NCBI GenBank assembly: GCA_017615055.1
Contig: JAGAAW010000048.1
Coordinates: 1-34,080 of the forward strand
Length of the DNA stretch: 34,080 nt
DNA from: Fibrobacter sp.
GTDB taxonomy: Bacteria > Fibrobacterota > Fibrobacteria > Fibrobacterales > Fibrobacteraceae
Direction of reading: 5' to 3'
Shown here: positions 1 to 8,731 of the stretch, in pieces
Layout of the letters: each line of letters opens with the position of its first letter
Position numbering within the stretch: position 1 is the stretch's first letter
Translations under genes and position numbers: made by a program
Notes under the pieces: generated by a model
Told to the model about the DNA's origin: nothing
The model's input: the letters and a program-made list of their open reading frames with translations, nothing else
Database searches by the model: none

Positions 1-587
1 CACACACCGAAGGACTCACCTTCGACGTGATGACCTGCGTGAACCGCGAAAACCTCAAGGAACTCCCGAAGATCCTCGACATGCTCCTGAAAATCGGCGT
101 GAAGCGTTGGCGCATCGCGACGGTGTTCCCGAAGGGCCGTGCCAAGGACAATCCGCTGTTCCAGCTCACGAACCAGGAATTCCGCCAGGTGTTCGATTTT
201 ATCCGCGAAGTCAAGAAACTGAACGTCATCAACGTGAACTACGGCTGCGAAGGTTTCCTCGGCAGCTACGAGAAGGACGCCCGCAACTACCCGTTCTTCT
301 GCCGTGCCGGCGTGAACGTGAGTTCCGTGCTTTGCGACGGCAGCATCTCCGCCTGCCCAAGCCTGCGCGGCGACTACATACAAGGTAACATCTACAAGGA
401 CGACCTGTGGGATGTGTGGCAGCACCGCTACCAGGTGATGCGCGACCGCAACTGGGCAAAAATCGGCGACTGCAAGACCTGCAAGTATTGGCGCTACTGC
501 GAAGGCTCCAGTTTGCACCTCAGGGACGAGAAAACGAAGGAACTGGCATATTGCCACGTGCAGCGCCTCGAAGACGCTGGCGCATAA
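1..587 (+). CDS. Radical SAM/SPASM protein, C-terminal part (5' truncated)
   Basis: The frame is already open at base 3, so the start and the radical SAM CxxxCxxC motif lie outside the window; the GTG/ATG at 27-32 is internal. Counting from base 27, the visible part has a SPASM-type cysteine pattern: C92, C103 and C110 in an FFC...LCDGSISAC context followed by GNI and W residues, then C149-x2-C152-x5-C158 and C176. SPASM domains bind auxiliary [4Fe-4S] clusters and usually act in maturation of peptides or proteins. The substrate is not identifiable from the fragment. The gene ends at TAA 585-587 and is followed by a hairpin terminator, so it is not part of the rel-nuo unit. The family assignment is good; the subfamily is unknown. 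Confidence 0.82.
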   Translation, partial: HTEGLTFDVMTCVNRENLKELPKILDMLLKIGVKRWRIATVFPKGRAKDNPLFQLTNQEFRQVFDFIREVKKLNVINVNYGCEGFLGSYEKDARNYPFFCRAGVNVSSVLCDGSISACPSLRGDYIQGNIYKDDLWDVWQHRYQVMRDRNWAKIGDCKTCKYWRYCEGSSLHLRDEKTKELAYCHVQRLEDAGA

Positions 588-614
588 CCCCTAAAATTCC
601 GTTTTTCGTATTAT

Positions 615-647
615 GAAAAAAACGCTTGACAAAAAAAGCGTTTTTTC
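615..647 (+). terminator. Hairpin terminator after the radical SAM gene
   Basis: An A-run, then CGCTT at 623-627, pairs with AAGCG at 636-640 followed by six T residues (641-646), giving an approximately 11-bp stem with an 8-nt loop. A-run and T-run flank the stem, so it could act in both directions. A perfect TTGACA (626-631) lies inside the stem and loop, so the terminator overlaps a possible -35 element for rel. Confidence 0.7.
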
Positions 648-673
648 TGCATATTTTTCGCATATTTTCGCGA
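626..673 (+). promoter_or_regulatory. Putative promoter region of the rel-nuo unit
   Basis: TTGACA at 626-631 is followed 17-19 nt later by CATATT-like hexamers. Two near-identical segments, CATATTTTTCGC (650-661) and CATATTTTCGC (661-671), lie in tandem and resemble the TAYATTT plus GC-rich motif seen before hisS, ilvD and the sugar nucleotidyltransferase gene. Two overlapping -10 elements are possible. The leader to the ATG at 716 would be about 40 nt. Confidence 0.5.
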
Positions 674-715
674 AAAACGCCCAATTTGCCTACGAGAAAT
701 AATAAATTATACTTG

Positions 716-2857
716 ATGGATAAGGCAAAATTCACACCTAATGAGGAACACATCATTAAGGTGCTCCTCAAGAAGAATTCCAAGCTCGAGGAAGGAATTC
801 TCCGTAAGGCTATTGCCTTTATCGCCGACGCCCATGACGGCCAGTACCGCAAGAGCGGCATGCCCTACACCGAGCACCCCTACGAGGTGGCCAAGATCCT
901 CGCCGAACTCCAGCAAGACCAGGCGACCGTGCTCGCCGGCCTGTTGCACGACGTGGTAGAGGACACCCCGCACACTCTGGCCGAAATCGCGACCGAATTC
1001 GGGGACGACACCGCATTCATGGTCGACGCCGTTACCAAGATTACCGCCGCCCAGGAACAGAACAAGGCGGTGCAGAAGGCGGAAACCTACCGCAAGTTGA
1101 TTATAGCGATGGCAAAGGACCCGCGGGTCATCATGATCAAGATCGCGGACCGCATCCACAACATGCGTACCATGCGGTACATGAAGCCCGAAAAGCGCAA
1201 GTCCATCGCCCAGGAAACGCTCGACATATACGTGCCCCTCACCCACAGGTTCGGTCTTTACAAGCTCAAGACCGAGCTCGAGGACCTGAGTTTCAAGTAC
1301 GTGAACCCCGACGAGTACCAGAAAATCGTCGACGCGCTTATCGAGAACAAGGAAAAGCGCGAAAAGTACGTGCAGTCCGTGATTGGCCCGCTACAGATCA
1401 AGATGGCGCTCGAGGACTTCGACTGCACCATCCAGGGCCGCACCAAGAATATCTACAGCATCTACAACAAGATGATCAGTCGCGACTGCCAGTTCGAGGA
1501 CATCTTCGACATATTTGCGATACGCATCATCGTGGAGACCATCCCCGAATGCTACCTTGCGCTCGGGTACGTGCACAACCTGTGGACCCCGATGCAGAGC
1601 CGCTTCAAGGACTACATCGCGACCCCGAAGCCGAACCTTTACCAGAGCATCCACACCACCGTGATCGGCCCCGAGAACAAGATGGTGGAAGTCCAGATCC
1701 GCACGAAGGACATGGACCTGACCGCCGAGAAGGGATTCGCCGCGCACTGGGCCTACAAGATGGAAACCCAGCACGAGGGCGAGGAACTTGCGTGGCTCAA
1801 CCACATGGTAAAGCTCCAATCGGAAATTTCCGACTCCAAGGAGTACCTGGACTTCTTGAAGGTGGACCTCAAACCCGAAGGCATGACGGTATTTACCCCG
1901 AAGGGTGCCTCCATCGAACTGCCGGAAGGCTCCACGGTGCTCGACTTCGCATTTGCCATCCACACGGAACTGGGCCTGCACTGCATCGGTGCCCGCATCA
2001 ACGAGGAAGTCGTGAGCCTCGACCACGTGGTGACGCACGGTGCCACCATCCAGGTACTCAAGAGCCCGAGCCAGGAACCGAGCCCCGAGTGGCTCGACAT
2101 CGTAAAGACGGTGAAGGCCAAGCAGGAACTGCGCCGCTGGATGAAGACCAGCATTATACAGCAGTCGCGTAGCCTCGGCAAGGAAATCTGGACCCGCGAA
2201 CTCAGGCTTGCGAAAGTCGAGAAGGACAAGCGCCCCGGCGAGGACGAAATCCGCAGGTACTTCGGTACCCTCTCGATGGACGACTTCTACGAGCGTATTG
2301 GCCAGGGCGAACTGCCCCTGCAGGACATCCACAGGTTCATTACGGGCGGGAGTTCGCTCCCCAAGGAAATGTCGCTCCGGTTCTTCCCCACCTTCGGGAA
2401 AGACAAGAAGAACGACGTGCGCGACGAGATGCCCCTGCAGATTGGCCAGGAGACAAGCCTCGTGATACACTTCGCGGACTGCTGCGCGCCCCTCCCGGGC
2501 GACGAGATCGTGGGCGTCCTCCGCCCGCAAATCGGTATCGAGGTCCACAACCGCAACTGCAGCACCCTCAAGAACCTCCCGGTAGAACAGCAGATTGCCG
2601 TCGCCTGGAGTGCCGAGGTCAGCAAGCCATTCATGACCCACCTCACTATCGACACAGACAACCGCAAGAACATCACGCTCGACATCCTCGAGCAGCTCAA
2701 GGGTTCCGACGTATCGCTCGACCGCATGAGCGTGGCCAGCAAGCAGTCCACGGGCCGCATCCGCATGGAATTCAAGGCGTTCCGCAAGGAGCAGGTGGAC
2801 GCCATCATCACAAAGATTAAACAGATTTCGGGCGTACGGGAGGTTTCGAAGGCATGA
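716..2857 (+). CDS. rel: Bifunctional (p)ppGpp synthetase/hydrolase (RelA/SpoT family)
   Basis: This 713-residue protein has the full long-RSH layout. The HD hydrolase domain has H54, H78-D79 and D145 in place, so ppGpp hydrolysis should be active. The synthetase domain carries GRTKNIYSIY (241-250), the RFKD motif at 296-299 followed by YIATPKPNLYQSIHTT, and VQIRT. RFKD (RxKD rather than the ExDD of dedicated RelA) is typical of bifunctional Rel/SpoT enzymes. A TGS domain (about 393-455) begins MTVFTPKGASIELPEGSTVLDFA, shown here as a description of its first residues, and an ACT domain closes the protein (about 635-713). An upstream in-frame TTG at 626 would extend it by 30 residues, but that stretch is low-complexity and lies in the terminator/promoter, so ATG 716 is chosen. 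Its stop overlaps the next gene by 4 nt, linking it to the nuo genes downstream. Confidence 0.96.
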   Translation: MDKAKFTPNEEHIIKVLLKKNSKLEEGILRKAIAFIADAHDGQYRKSGMPYTEHPYEVAKILAELQQDQATVLAGLLHDVVEDTPHTLAEIATEFGDDTAFMVDAVTKITAAQEQNKAVQKAETYRKLIIAMAKDPRVIMIKIADRIHNMRTMRYMKPEKRKSIAQETLDIYVPLTHRFGLYKLKTELEDLSFKYVNPDEYQKIVDALIENKEKREKYVQSVIGPLQIKMALEDFDCTIQGRTKNIYSIYNKMISRDCQFEDIFDIFAIRIIVETIPECYLALGYVHNLWTPMQSRFKDYIATPKPNLYQSIHTTVIGPENKMVEVQIRTKDMDLTAEKGFAAHWAYKMETQHEGEELAWLNHMVKLQSEISDSKEYLDFLKVDLKPEGMTVFTPKGASIELPEGSTVLDFAFAIHTELGLHCIGARINEEVVSLDHVVTHGATIQVLKSPSQEPSPEWLDIVKTVKAKQELRRWMKTSIIQQSRSLGKEIWTRELRLAKVEKDKRPGEDEIRRYFGTLSMDDFYERIGQGELPLQDIHRFITGGSSLPKEMSLRFFPTFGKDKKNDVRDEMPLQIGQETSLVIHFADCCAPLPGDEIVGVLRPQIGIEVHNRNCSTLKNLPVEQQIAVAWSAEVSKPFMTHLTIDTDNRKNITLDILEQLKGSDVSLDRMSVASKQSTGRIRMEFKAFRKEQVDAIITKIKQISGVREVSKA

Positions 2858-3444
2858 TTACCCCGCTCCACCATAGCGACTACACGCTCAAGAACCGCGC
2901 GTTCAACTGTCGCATGCGCAACCGCTACTACGAGGAAGTCTACTACGCCTTCAGGGCGATTCTCCCTACGGACCGTAACGGGAACATCGACGGTTCTGCC
3001 ATGGACCTCCCCTGGTTCAACAACCTCAAGCAAGAAATCAAGAGGCTCGACCGCCTGCTCATGACATGCCTCGAGTATTCGCAGGCAGCGGTTTTCTACG
3101 GGAAGGCCGACATCGCCACGCTCTACTCCAAGGACAAGCGCTGGGGTATTTTGCAGGAGGAAATCTTCCTCGTGCACTTCTTGCAGGAACTGCTTTCCAC
3201 CACCCGCTACATTATCGCGCGTATCGAGACCGACCAGATGCTGCAGCAGTGGAGCGGCTCCATGCAGGACATGAAGGCGAAGCCCATGAATTCCGGCTTC
3301 GTAAGTTCCATCCAGGAAAAACTCGTCGCCATGAACAACGCGACCATTGAGGAATTCAAGGACTTGTTCAAGCACATCATCGACAGGTTCCAGATAGGCA
3401 ATACGCTGTTCGGGACCGTACAGGAACTCCAGAACTTCTATTAA
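2854..3444 (+). CDS. Unknown 196-residue protein between rel and nuoA
   Basis: I do not recognise this protein. It is soluble (no signal peptide or membrane segment), with predicted mostly helical, charged sequence rich in Leu, Gln, Glu and Arg, and paired Tyr/Phe residues near the N-terminus (RYYEEVYYAF). There is no obvious catalytic or metal motif. Its ATG overlaps the rel stop (ATGA at 2854-2857), which implies translational coupling, and nuoA begins only 5 nt after its stop. The position suggests a role tied to stringent signalling or complex I, but nothing in the sequence says which. It may be lineage-restricted. Confidence 0.85.
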   Translation: MITPLHHSDYTLKNRAFNCRMRNRYYEEVYYAFRAILPTDRNGNIDGSAMDLPWFNNLKQEIKRLDRLLMTCLEYSQAAVFYGKADIATLYSKDKRWGILQEEIFLVHFLQELLSTTRYIIARIETDQMLQQWSGSMQDMKAKPMNSGFVSSIQEKLVAMNNATIEEFKDLFKHIIDRFQIGNTLFGTVQELQNFY

Positions 3445-3449
3445 TAATT

Positions 3450-3830
3450 ATGTCTGAATATATCATCCTATCAATCTTCCTTTTCCTGGGCGCGTTTATC
3501 GCGGCAGCGGCCACCGTCACGGGCCTACTGCTCGGCTACCGCACCCGGAACACCAAGAACAAGATGGCCCCGTACGAATGCGGCATGGAGACCATCGGCA
3601 ATGCGCGCATCCAGTTCAAGGTGGGCTACTACCTGTTCGCGCTCCTGTTCCTCGTGTTCGACATCGAAGCGCTCTTCCTGTTCCCCGTCATGATGAACTT
3701 CAAGGAAATCATGGCTGGTCACACCGCACTTTCACCTATCGTTGTTGTTATTGACCTCGTGATATTTATGGCTATCCTTGTATCTGGCCTTGCATACGCC
3801 TGGAAAAAAGGAATTCTCAAATGGGAATAA
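3450..3830 (+). CDS. nuoA: NADH-quinone oxidoreductase subunit A
   Basis: This 126-residue membrane protein has three hydrophobic segments (about 5-27, 60-80 and 95-115). It carries the family signature [21 protein letters not shown] (residues about 41-61; the ECG cysteine loop contacts NuoD and NuoH) and the [10 protein letters not shown] motif. NuoA is one of the seven membrane-arm subunits of complex I and helps form the quinone-tunnel entrance. Length and order match the family. The last 10 nt overlap nuoBC. There is no strong Shine-Dalgarno in front of the ATG, only AGGAAC further upstream, so translation may be coupled to the preceding gene. Confidence 0.96.
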   Translation: MSEYIILSIFLFLGAFIAAAATVTGLLLGYRTRNTKNKMAPYECGMETIGNARIQFKVGYYLFALLFLVFDIEALFLFPVMMNFKEIMAGHTALSPIVVVIDLVIFMAILVSGLAYAWKKGILKWE

Positions 3831-5080
3831 TCAATTTTGCACCTAAGATCCTAGACCCGATTCCCGGCGGCAAGTACGTCGTGAACGCGATCGACTATGT
3901 TGTAAACTGGGCACGTGCCAACTCCATCTGGCCCCTCACCTACGGTACCAGCTGTTGCGCCATCGAAATGATGAGTAGCTCCATGGCCCGTTACGACATC
4001 GCACGCTTTGGAAGTGAAGTGTTCCGCTCGTCCCCAAGACAGGCGGACCTTTTTATTCTTGCAGGCACCATCACGCACCGCATGGCACCCGCCATCCAGA
4101 TGCTCTGGGAACAGATTCCGGGCCCCAAGTACGTGATTGCCATGGGCGCATGCACCATCAGCGGCGGCCCGTTCATCTATGACAACTACTCCGTGGTACG
4201 CGGTGCACAGAACCTGATTCCGGTCGACGTTTATGTGCCCGGTTGCCCGCCGCGCCCCGAGGCCCTTTTCCACGGGCTCTTGACTTTGCGCGAAAAGATC
4301 TTGAAGGAAACCTGCCGCCACCCGTGGCACGTAGGCAGGCCGAAAGACGTGTCTACCATGGACCGCTACCGCGAAGCCGCAAAGACCTGGGCAGCCCTTG
4401 AAGAAATGAAGGACGAGGAGATGGCCGAAGCCCGCGCGAAGTTCAAGGAAGAACACCCGGACTACAAGAGTGCCTTCAAGCCCATCCGCGTGAAGAAGGA
4501 AGACTTCCCCGAGGTACCGCGCGTACCGTTCAAGCGTCTCGGGCTTACGCAGTCTGAACTCTTCGCGAAACTGCGCGAAAAGTTCCCCGAGGTGACGGTC
4601 CACACCCATAGCGAAGACCCCATCGAAGACGTGGTGGCGGCAACCCCCGCCGACCGCCCGCTCGAAGTGATGGTAAGGCCCGAAGACTACCTCCCGATTG
4701 TGGAATACGTGAAGAACAGTCCCGACTTCAAAATGGACTACCTCATCGACGTAACCGCAATCGACTACGATGACCATTTTGACCTGGTGACAATGCTCCG
4801 GAGTATCGATATCGGACACAAACTGTTCCTTTGCGTCCAGCTGAAGAAAGACTTCTCGATTCCCGAAGAAAAACGCCCGACATCGCTTTTGGCAAGCATC
4901 GGCACCATAAGCAATCTCTACCCCGCAGCCGAATTCAAGGAACGCGAGGTTTACGACATGTTCGGCATCAATTTTGAAGGGCATCCCGACCAGCGGCGCA
5001 TATTCCTCGACCGCGATTTCGTGGGCTACCCGCTCCGCAAAGACTTCACGCACCCGCAGATGATCAGGAGGCCCGTATAA
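3821..5080 (+). CDS. nuoBC: Fused NADH-quinone oxidoreductase subunits B and C
   Basis: This single 419-residue chain has an N-terminal NuoB (about 1-170) and a C-terminal NuoC (about 280-419), joined by a charged linker rich in Glu, Lys and Ala. The NuoB part has the tandem C45-C46, C111 (CTISGGPF) and C142 ([11 protein letters not shown]), the ligands of the terminal cluster N2 that reduces quinone. The NuoC part contains the [20 protein letters not shown]-type signature near 375-395. NuoC is usually separate or fused to NuoD; a BC fusion is uncommon. The reading frame is uninterrupted through the junction, so this is a real fusion rather than a misread. It starts inside nuoA and its TAA shares one base with the nuoD ATG. 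Confidence 0.95.
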   Translation: MGIINFAPKILDPIPGGKYVVNAIDYVVNWARANSIWPLTYGTSCCAIEMMSSSMARYDIARFGSEVFRSSPRQADLFILAGTITHRMAPAIQMLWEQIPGPKYVIAMGACTISGGPFIYDNYSVVRGAQNLIPVDVYVPGCPPRPEALFHGLLTLREKILKETCRHPWHVGRPKDVSTMDRYREAAKTWAALEEMKDEEMAEARAKFKEEHPDYKSAFKPIRVKKEDFPEVPRVPFKRLGLTQSELFAKLREKFPEVTVHTHSEDPIEDVVAATPADRPLEVMVRPEDYLPIVEYVKNSPDFKMDYLIDVTAIDYDDHFDLVTMLRSIDIGHKLFLCVQLKKDFSIPEEKRPTSLLASIGTISNLYPAAEFKEREVYDMFGINFEGHPDQRRIFLDRDFVGYPLRKDFTHPQMIRRPV

Positions 5081-6216
5081 TGCCTACACTGCCTCCAGGA
5101 TTCCGCATCCAGCGCGAAACCAATACCGAAGAATTCTTCATCAACATGGGTCCGCAGCACCCGAGTACGCACGGTGCACTGCGCCTTGCACTCCGCATGG
5201 ACGGCGAAACCATCGTTGAAGTCGTCCCGCACTTTGGCTACATCCACCGCGGCATGGAAAAGCAGGCGGAATCGATGAGCTACCTGCAGTACATCGCGCT
5301 CAGCGACCGTCAGGACTACCTCACCGCCATTCAGAACAACCTGGGTGTCGTGATTGCCTTGGAAAAGGGCATGAACGTGGGTGTACCCGAGAAGGGAGAA
5401 TACATCCGCGTGATGCTCCAGGAACTGGGCCGCATTGCAAGCCACCTGGTGTTCTTTGGCTGCTTCGGCGGCGACCTGGGCGGGCAAACCTGCCTGCTGT
5501 TCGGGTTCAAGGAACGCGAGATGATCCATGACATACTGGAAGAAGTCACCGGATCGCGACTCACCACGAACTTCTTTAGGCCCGGTGGAAGCCGTTACGA
5601 CGTGCCCGATACGTTTATCCCGCGCGTAAAGGCGTTCCTCGATCACCTGGAAGATTCCATGAGGGACTACGAGAGGTTCCTTTCGAAAAACATCATTGTG
5701 CTCGAGAGAAGCATCGGGATTGGCGTGCTCACCAAGGAAGACGCCATCGCCTACGGATGCTCTGGCCCGGTACTGCGTGCCAGCGGTGTTGCGTTCGACG
5801 TGCGTCGCGTGAACCCGTACAGCATCTACGATCAGTTCGATTTCGACATACCCGTGTTCCACAACGGCGACTGCTATGACCGTTACAAGATCCGCATTGC
5901 GGAGATTCATGAATCCATGAAGATCCTGCGGCAGTGTGTAGAAAAGTTCCCGAAGGAAGGCCCCTGGCGCAGCAAGGAAAAGCCGGTGCGACTCCCCGAA
6001 GGCCGCTACTACAGTGAAATCGAGACGGCGAAAGGTCTGTATGCCACCTACGTGGTGGCGGCAACGACCGGCGAGAAGCCCTACCGTATTCACACGCGTG
6101 GGCCAAGTTTCCCGCACATTGCAGCACTCAACAAGATGGCGCAGGGCCACAAGATTTCGGACCTCGTGACCATCATGGCCACCCTCGACCCCGTGATCCC
6201 GGAAATTGACAGGTAG
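5080..6216 (+). CDS. nuoD: NADH-quinone oxidoreductase subunit D
   Basis: This 378-residue protein is the 49-kDa-type subunit, related to the hydrogenase large subunit. It shows INMGPQHPSTHGALRLALR near residue 22, GYIHRGMEK and SDRQDYLTAIQNN. The His of the HPSTHG loop and the Tyr of DRxDY are the residues that hold the quinone headgroup in characterised enzymes. The [NiFe] cysteines of hydrogenases are absent at the expected places, as in true NuoD. The C-terminus ends in the usual EIDR. It is directly followed by nuoH, 3 nt on, without nuoE, nuoF or nuoG in between. Confidence 0.96.
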   Translation: MPTLPPGFRIQRETNTEEFFINMGPQHPSTHGALRLALRMDGETIVEVVPHFGYIHRGMEKQAESMSYLQYIALSDRQDYLTAIQNNLGVVIALEKGMNVGVPEKGEYIRVMLQELGRIASHLVFFGCFGGDLGGQTCLLFGFKEREMIHDILEEVTGSRLTTNFFRPGGSRYDVPDTFIPRVKAFLDHLEDSMRDYERFLSKNIIVLERSIGIGVLTKEDAIAYGCSGPVLRASGVAFDVRRVNPYSIYDQFDFDIPVFHNGDCYDRYKIRIAEIHESMKILRQCVEKFPKEGPWRSKEKPVRLPEGRYYSEIETAKGLYATYVVAATTGEKPYRIHTRGPSFPHIAALNKMAQGHKISDLVTIMATLDPVIPEIDR

Positions 6217-6219
6217 CTT

Positions 6220-7341
6220 ATGTTTGTTCCCTCAGTTACAAACCCCATCGGCGATTTTGTACGCGACATGATCCCGCGACTTGCGGAGTTCCTGCCGGCA
6301 AGTTTCCAGAGCGAGACGCTCAATAGCGTTACGGCGTTCCTGGTTAACGCAATTATCTGCGTCGTTGCCGTCTGTGCCGTGAATATCGGGTCAGCCCCGA
6401 TTCTCATCTTCATGGAACGCAAGGTATGTGCCCATATCCAGTGCAGGCTTGGCCCCATGAGGCTCGGCTGGCACGGCACCATCCAGACCATCGCCGACGT
6501 TATCAAGATGCTCTTCAAGGAAGTCTACGCCCCGAGCGGCGCAGACAAGCTCATGTTCTACCTGGCACCGCTCATCGTGCTTATCGCCCCCTTCATCGTG
6601 TGCGCGCTTATCCCGTTCGGGCGCAACCTCGTCGTTGCAGACGTTTCGATGGGCATCCCGCTCATTATCGCAGTGAACGGCTTCGGCGTGCTGGGCATCT
6701 TGCTTGGCGGCTGGAGCAGCAACAACAAGTATTCCCTGCTCGGTGCACTCCGTAGCGGTGCGCAGATGATCAGCTACGAAATCTCGTTCGCGATGATCCT
6801 CCTGTTCGTCGTGATGATCTCGGGTTCCACGAACCTCATGAGCATCACCCTCGGGCAAGAAGGCACGATTCTCGACTGGTGGATCTTCAAGATCCCTGTG
6901 CTCGGGTTCATCGCCTTCATCTTGTTCTTCATTTCTTCTACCGCCGAAATGAACCGCGCGCCCTTCGACATCGCCGAAGCCGAGCAGGAACTTACGGGCG
7001 GCTACCATACGGAATATAACGGCACGCCCTTCGCCATGTTCTACCTCGCCGAATACATCGCGCTGGTAACGAACTCGGCACTTGCCACCACATGCTTCCT
7101 CGGAGGTTTCCTGCCGCCCTGTATCGGGATTGCTGCAATAGACAACTACCTCTACATGGTGCCGGGAGTCGTGTGGTTCTTCGCGAAGGTCTACTTCATG
7201 ATTTGGTGCTACATGATGGTCCGCTGGACGTTCGTGCGCCCGCGCGTGGACCAGCTGATGGATTTCGAATGGAAATTCCTGTTGCCCGTTAACCTCGTGC
7301 TGCTCGTTGCTGGGGCCGCATACATTGCGATTGGAGGCTAA
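6220..7341 (+). CDS. nuoH: NADH-quinone oxidoreductase subunit H
   Basis: This 373-residue polytopic membrane protein has about eight hydrophobic segments. Recognisable conserved loops include ERKVCAHIQCRLGP (near residue 66), the GWHGTIQTIADVIKMLFKE stretch, and STAEMNRAPFDIAEAEQELTGG followed by EYNGTPFAMFYLAEY. These charged loops line the quinone chamber and the start of the proton axis. NuoH is the subunit that couples the peripheral arm to the membrane arm. Start ATG 6220 lies 3 nt after nuoD. The N-terminal extension of about 45 residues before the first membrane helix is somewhat longer than usual. Confidence 0.96.
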   Translation: MFVPSVTNPIGDFVRDMIPRLAEFLPASFQSETLNSVTAFLVNAIICVVAVCAVNIGSAPILIFMERKVCAHIQCRLGPMRLGWHGTIQTIADVIKMLFKEVYAPSGADKLMFYLAPLIVLIAPFIVCALIPFGRNLVVADVSMGIPLIIAVNGFGVLGILLGGWSSNNKYSLLGALRSGAQMISYEISFAMILLFVVMISGSTNLMSITLGQEGTILDWWIFKIPVLGFIAFILFFISSTAEMNRAPFDIAEAEQELTGGYHTEYNGTPFAMFYLAEYIALVTNSALATTCFLGGFLPPCIGIAAIDNYLYMVPGVVWFFAKVYFMIWCYMMVRWTFVRPRVDQLMDFEWKFLLPVNLVLLVAGAAYIAIGG

Positions 7342-7344
7342 GGC

Positions 7345-7818
7345 ATGCAAGAGAATATCACTTTACTCCAGTATTTTAAGCGTTACCTGAAGCGTTGCAT
7401 TACCGGGCCGTGGAGCCTCATGTGCGGGCTTTCCGTTTCGCTCAAGTATTTCTTTGACCCGCGCCGCATTGTCACGGAGCAGTACCCCGAGAACCGCAAG
7501 ACGCTCAAGATGCACGACCGCTACCGCGGAAGGCTCGAGATGATTGAGGACGAAGAGGGCAATAACCGCTGCACCGCCTGCGGCATGTGCGAACGCGCCT
7601 GCCCGAATGCATCTATCAACGTGCTTGCCACCAAGAACATTGCGGGCAAAAAGGTGCTGGGCCGCTACGTGTACCACTTCGCAAGTTGCACCCAGTGCGG
7701 GCTCTGCGTAGAGGCATGCCCGTTCGGCGCCATACGCATGAACCAGGATTTCGAGGTGGCGACCACCGACCCGAACTCGCTCGAAATGACTTTGAACAAG
7801 AAGGAGGGACAAGGCTAA
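7345..7818 (+). CDS. nuoI: NADH-quinone oxidoreductase subunit I (2x[4Fe-4S])
   Basis: This 157-residue ferredoxin-like subunit has two perfect CxxCxxCxxxCP motifs: C76-C79-C82-C86 (CTACGMCERACP) and C115-C118-C121-C125 (CTQCGLCVEACP). They hold clusters N6a and N6b, which pass electrons to N2 in NuoB. Because NuoE, F and G are not encoded here, NuoI is the outermost iron-sulfur subunit present and would be the docking point for an alternative electron donor. The amphipathic N-terminus (YFKRYLKRCITGPWSLMCGL) matches the membrane-contacting helix of NuoI. The stop shares one base with the nuoJ start. Confidence 0.96.
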   Translation: MQENITLLQYFKRYLKRCITGPWSLMCGLSVSLKYFFDPRRIVTEQYPENRKTLKMHDRYRGRLEMIEDEEGNNRCTACGMCERACPNASINVLATKNIAGKKVLGRYVYHFASCTQCGLCVEACPFGAIRMNQDFEVATTDPNSLEMTLNKKEGQG

Positions 7819-8426
7819 TGTTCCCGAACCTGTCTATTCCGGGGCTACAGTTGCCCGACTTGCCTTTTGCATTCCCGATGGGTGGCATGGACATCGCGTT
7901 CTACGCCGTCGCCATCGTGATGCTCGTTACCGCAGTCTTTACCGTCGCGGTCAAGAACATTCTGCAGAGCGCCGTGTTCCTGATTTTCAGTTTCGTCGCG
8001 ACCGCAATCCTCTACCTGCTCCTACATGCCGAATTCATCGCGCTTGCGCAGGTGATGGTCTACGTGGGCGGCGTCGTTATTTTCGTGGTATTTACGATTC
8101 TCCTTACAAGCCGCCTCGGCGAAGACGCCTTCACGACAAAGATTCCGCGCGTGTTTACCGCGTTTGTACTATCTATCGCGTTCGTATTCGTGATGATCAA
8201 GTGCATTCTCCCCACGCCAGAGATTGCGTCGGGGGTCGTTAGCGCCGCAACCGACTACTCCTCGCTCGAGCACATCTCGCTGCGCTTGCTCGGCTACGAC
8301 GTGAGCGGATTCATCATTCCGTTCGAAGTGGTGAGCGTGCTCCTGCTGATGACGCTAGTCTGCGCCATCACGGTCGCCCGCCGCAGCAAGGACGAAATGG
8401 ATACCAATCCGAAGGAGGTCAAGTAA
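7818..8426 (+). CDS. nuoJ: NADH-quinone oxidoreductase subunit J
   Basis: This 202-residue membrane protein has five hydrophobic segments. The family signature lies in the third helix: LLHAEFIALAQVMVYVGGVV, with the flexible glycine pair and the Glu that belong to the proton-coupling axis. The frame stays open upstream to 7587, but that part is out of phase with and buried in nuoI; ATG 7818 overlaps the nuoI stop and gives the expected length. An extra N-terminal 25 residues rich in Pro and Leu precede the first helix. The stop overlaps the nuoK ATG. Confidence 0.95.
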   Translation: MFPNLSIPGLQLPDLPFAFPMGGMDIAFYAVAIVMLVTAVFTVAVKNILQSAVFLIFSFVATAILYLLLHAEFIALAQVMVYVGGVVIFVVFTILLTSRLGEDAFTTKIPRVFTAFVLSIAFVFVMIKCILPTPEIASGVVSAATDYSSLEHISLRLLGYDVSGFIIPFEVVSVLLLMTLVCAITVARRSKDEMDTNPKEVK

Positions 8427-8731
8427 TGAACCTTCTTAACTGCCTTATTCTCGCATTCTTGCTGTTCGGCATTGGCGTCTGGGGCCTGATGCGCCGCCGC
8501 CACTTGATCGGCATGCTCATTTCCATTGAACTCATGCTGAACGCCGCGAACATCAATTTCATCAGTTTTGCCTACTTCACGGCACACGACGCTACCGCCG
8601 GTGCACTATTCAGTATTTTCGTCATCGCCGTCACGGCCTGCGAAATGGCAATCGCCCTTGCCATTATCGTTACCATGTACCGCCGTCACAAGAGCCTTGA
8701 CGCCGACCAGTTGAGGGACCTCCATGATTAA
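8426..8731 (+). CDS. nuoK: NADH-quinone oxidoreductase subunit K
   Basis: This 101-residue protein with three membrane helices is typical in length for the family. Two membrane-buried glutamates that carry protons in characterised enzymes are in place: E35 in LISIELMLNAANINF and E73 in TACEMAIALAI. It overlaps nuoJ by one base and nuoL by 8 nt, consistent with coupled translation. Confidence 0.96.
   Translation: MNLLNCLILAFLLFGIGVWGLMRRRHLIGMLISIELMLNAANINFISFAYFTAHDATAGALFSIFVIAVTACEMAIALAIIVTMYRRHKSLDADQLRDLHD

Noticed and set aside
1-587. The radical SAM/SPASM gene as the maturase of the Cys-rich peptide
   Set aside because: It lies about 28 kb away on the other strand in a separate transcription unit, so no link can be claimed from position.
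626-715. 30-codon N-terminal extension of rel from TTG 626
   Set aside because: The stretch is low-complexity, overlaps the terminator and promoter, and ATG 716 aligns with the normal start of the HD domain.
1391-2641. 416-codon antisense frame inside rel
   Set aside because: Shadow of the rel coding sequence; no motif, and similar frames lie opposite nuoBC (3851-5053), nuoL (9432-10568) and nuoM/nuoN (11443-12702).
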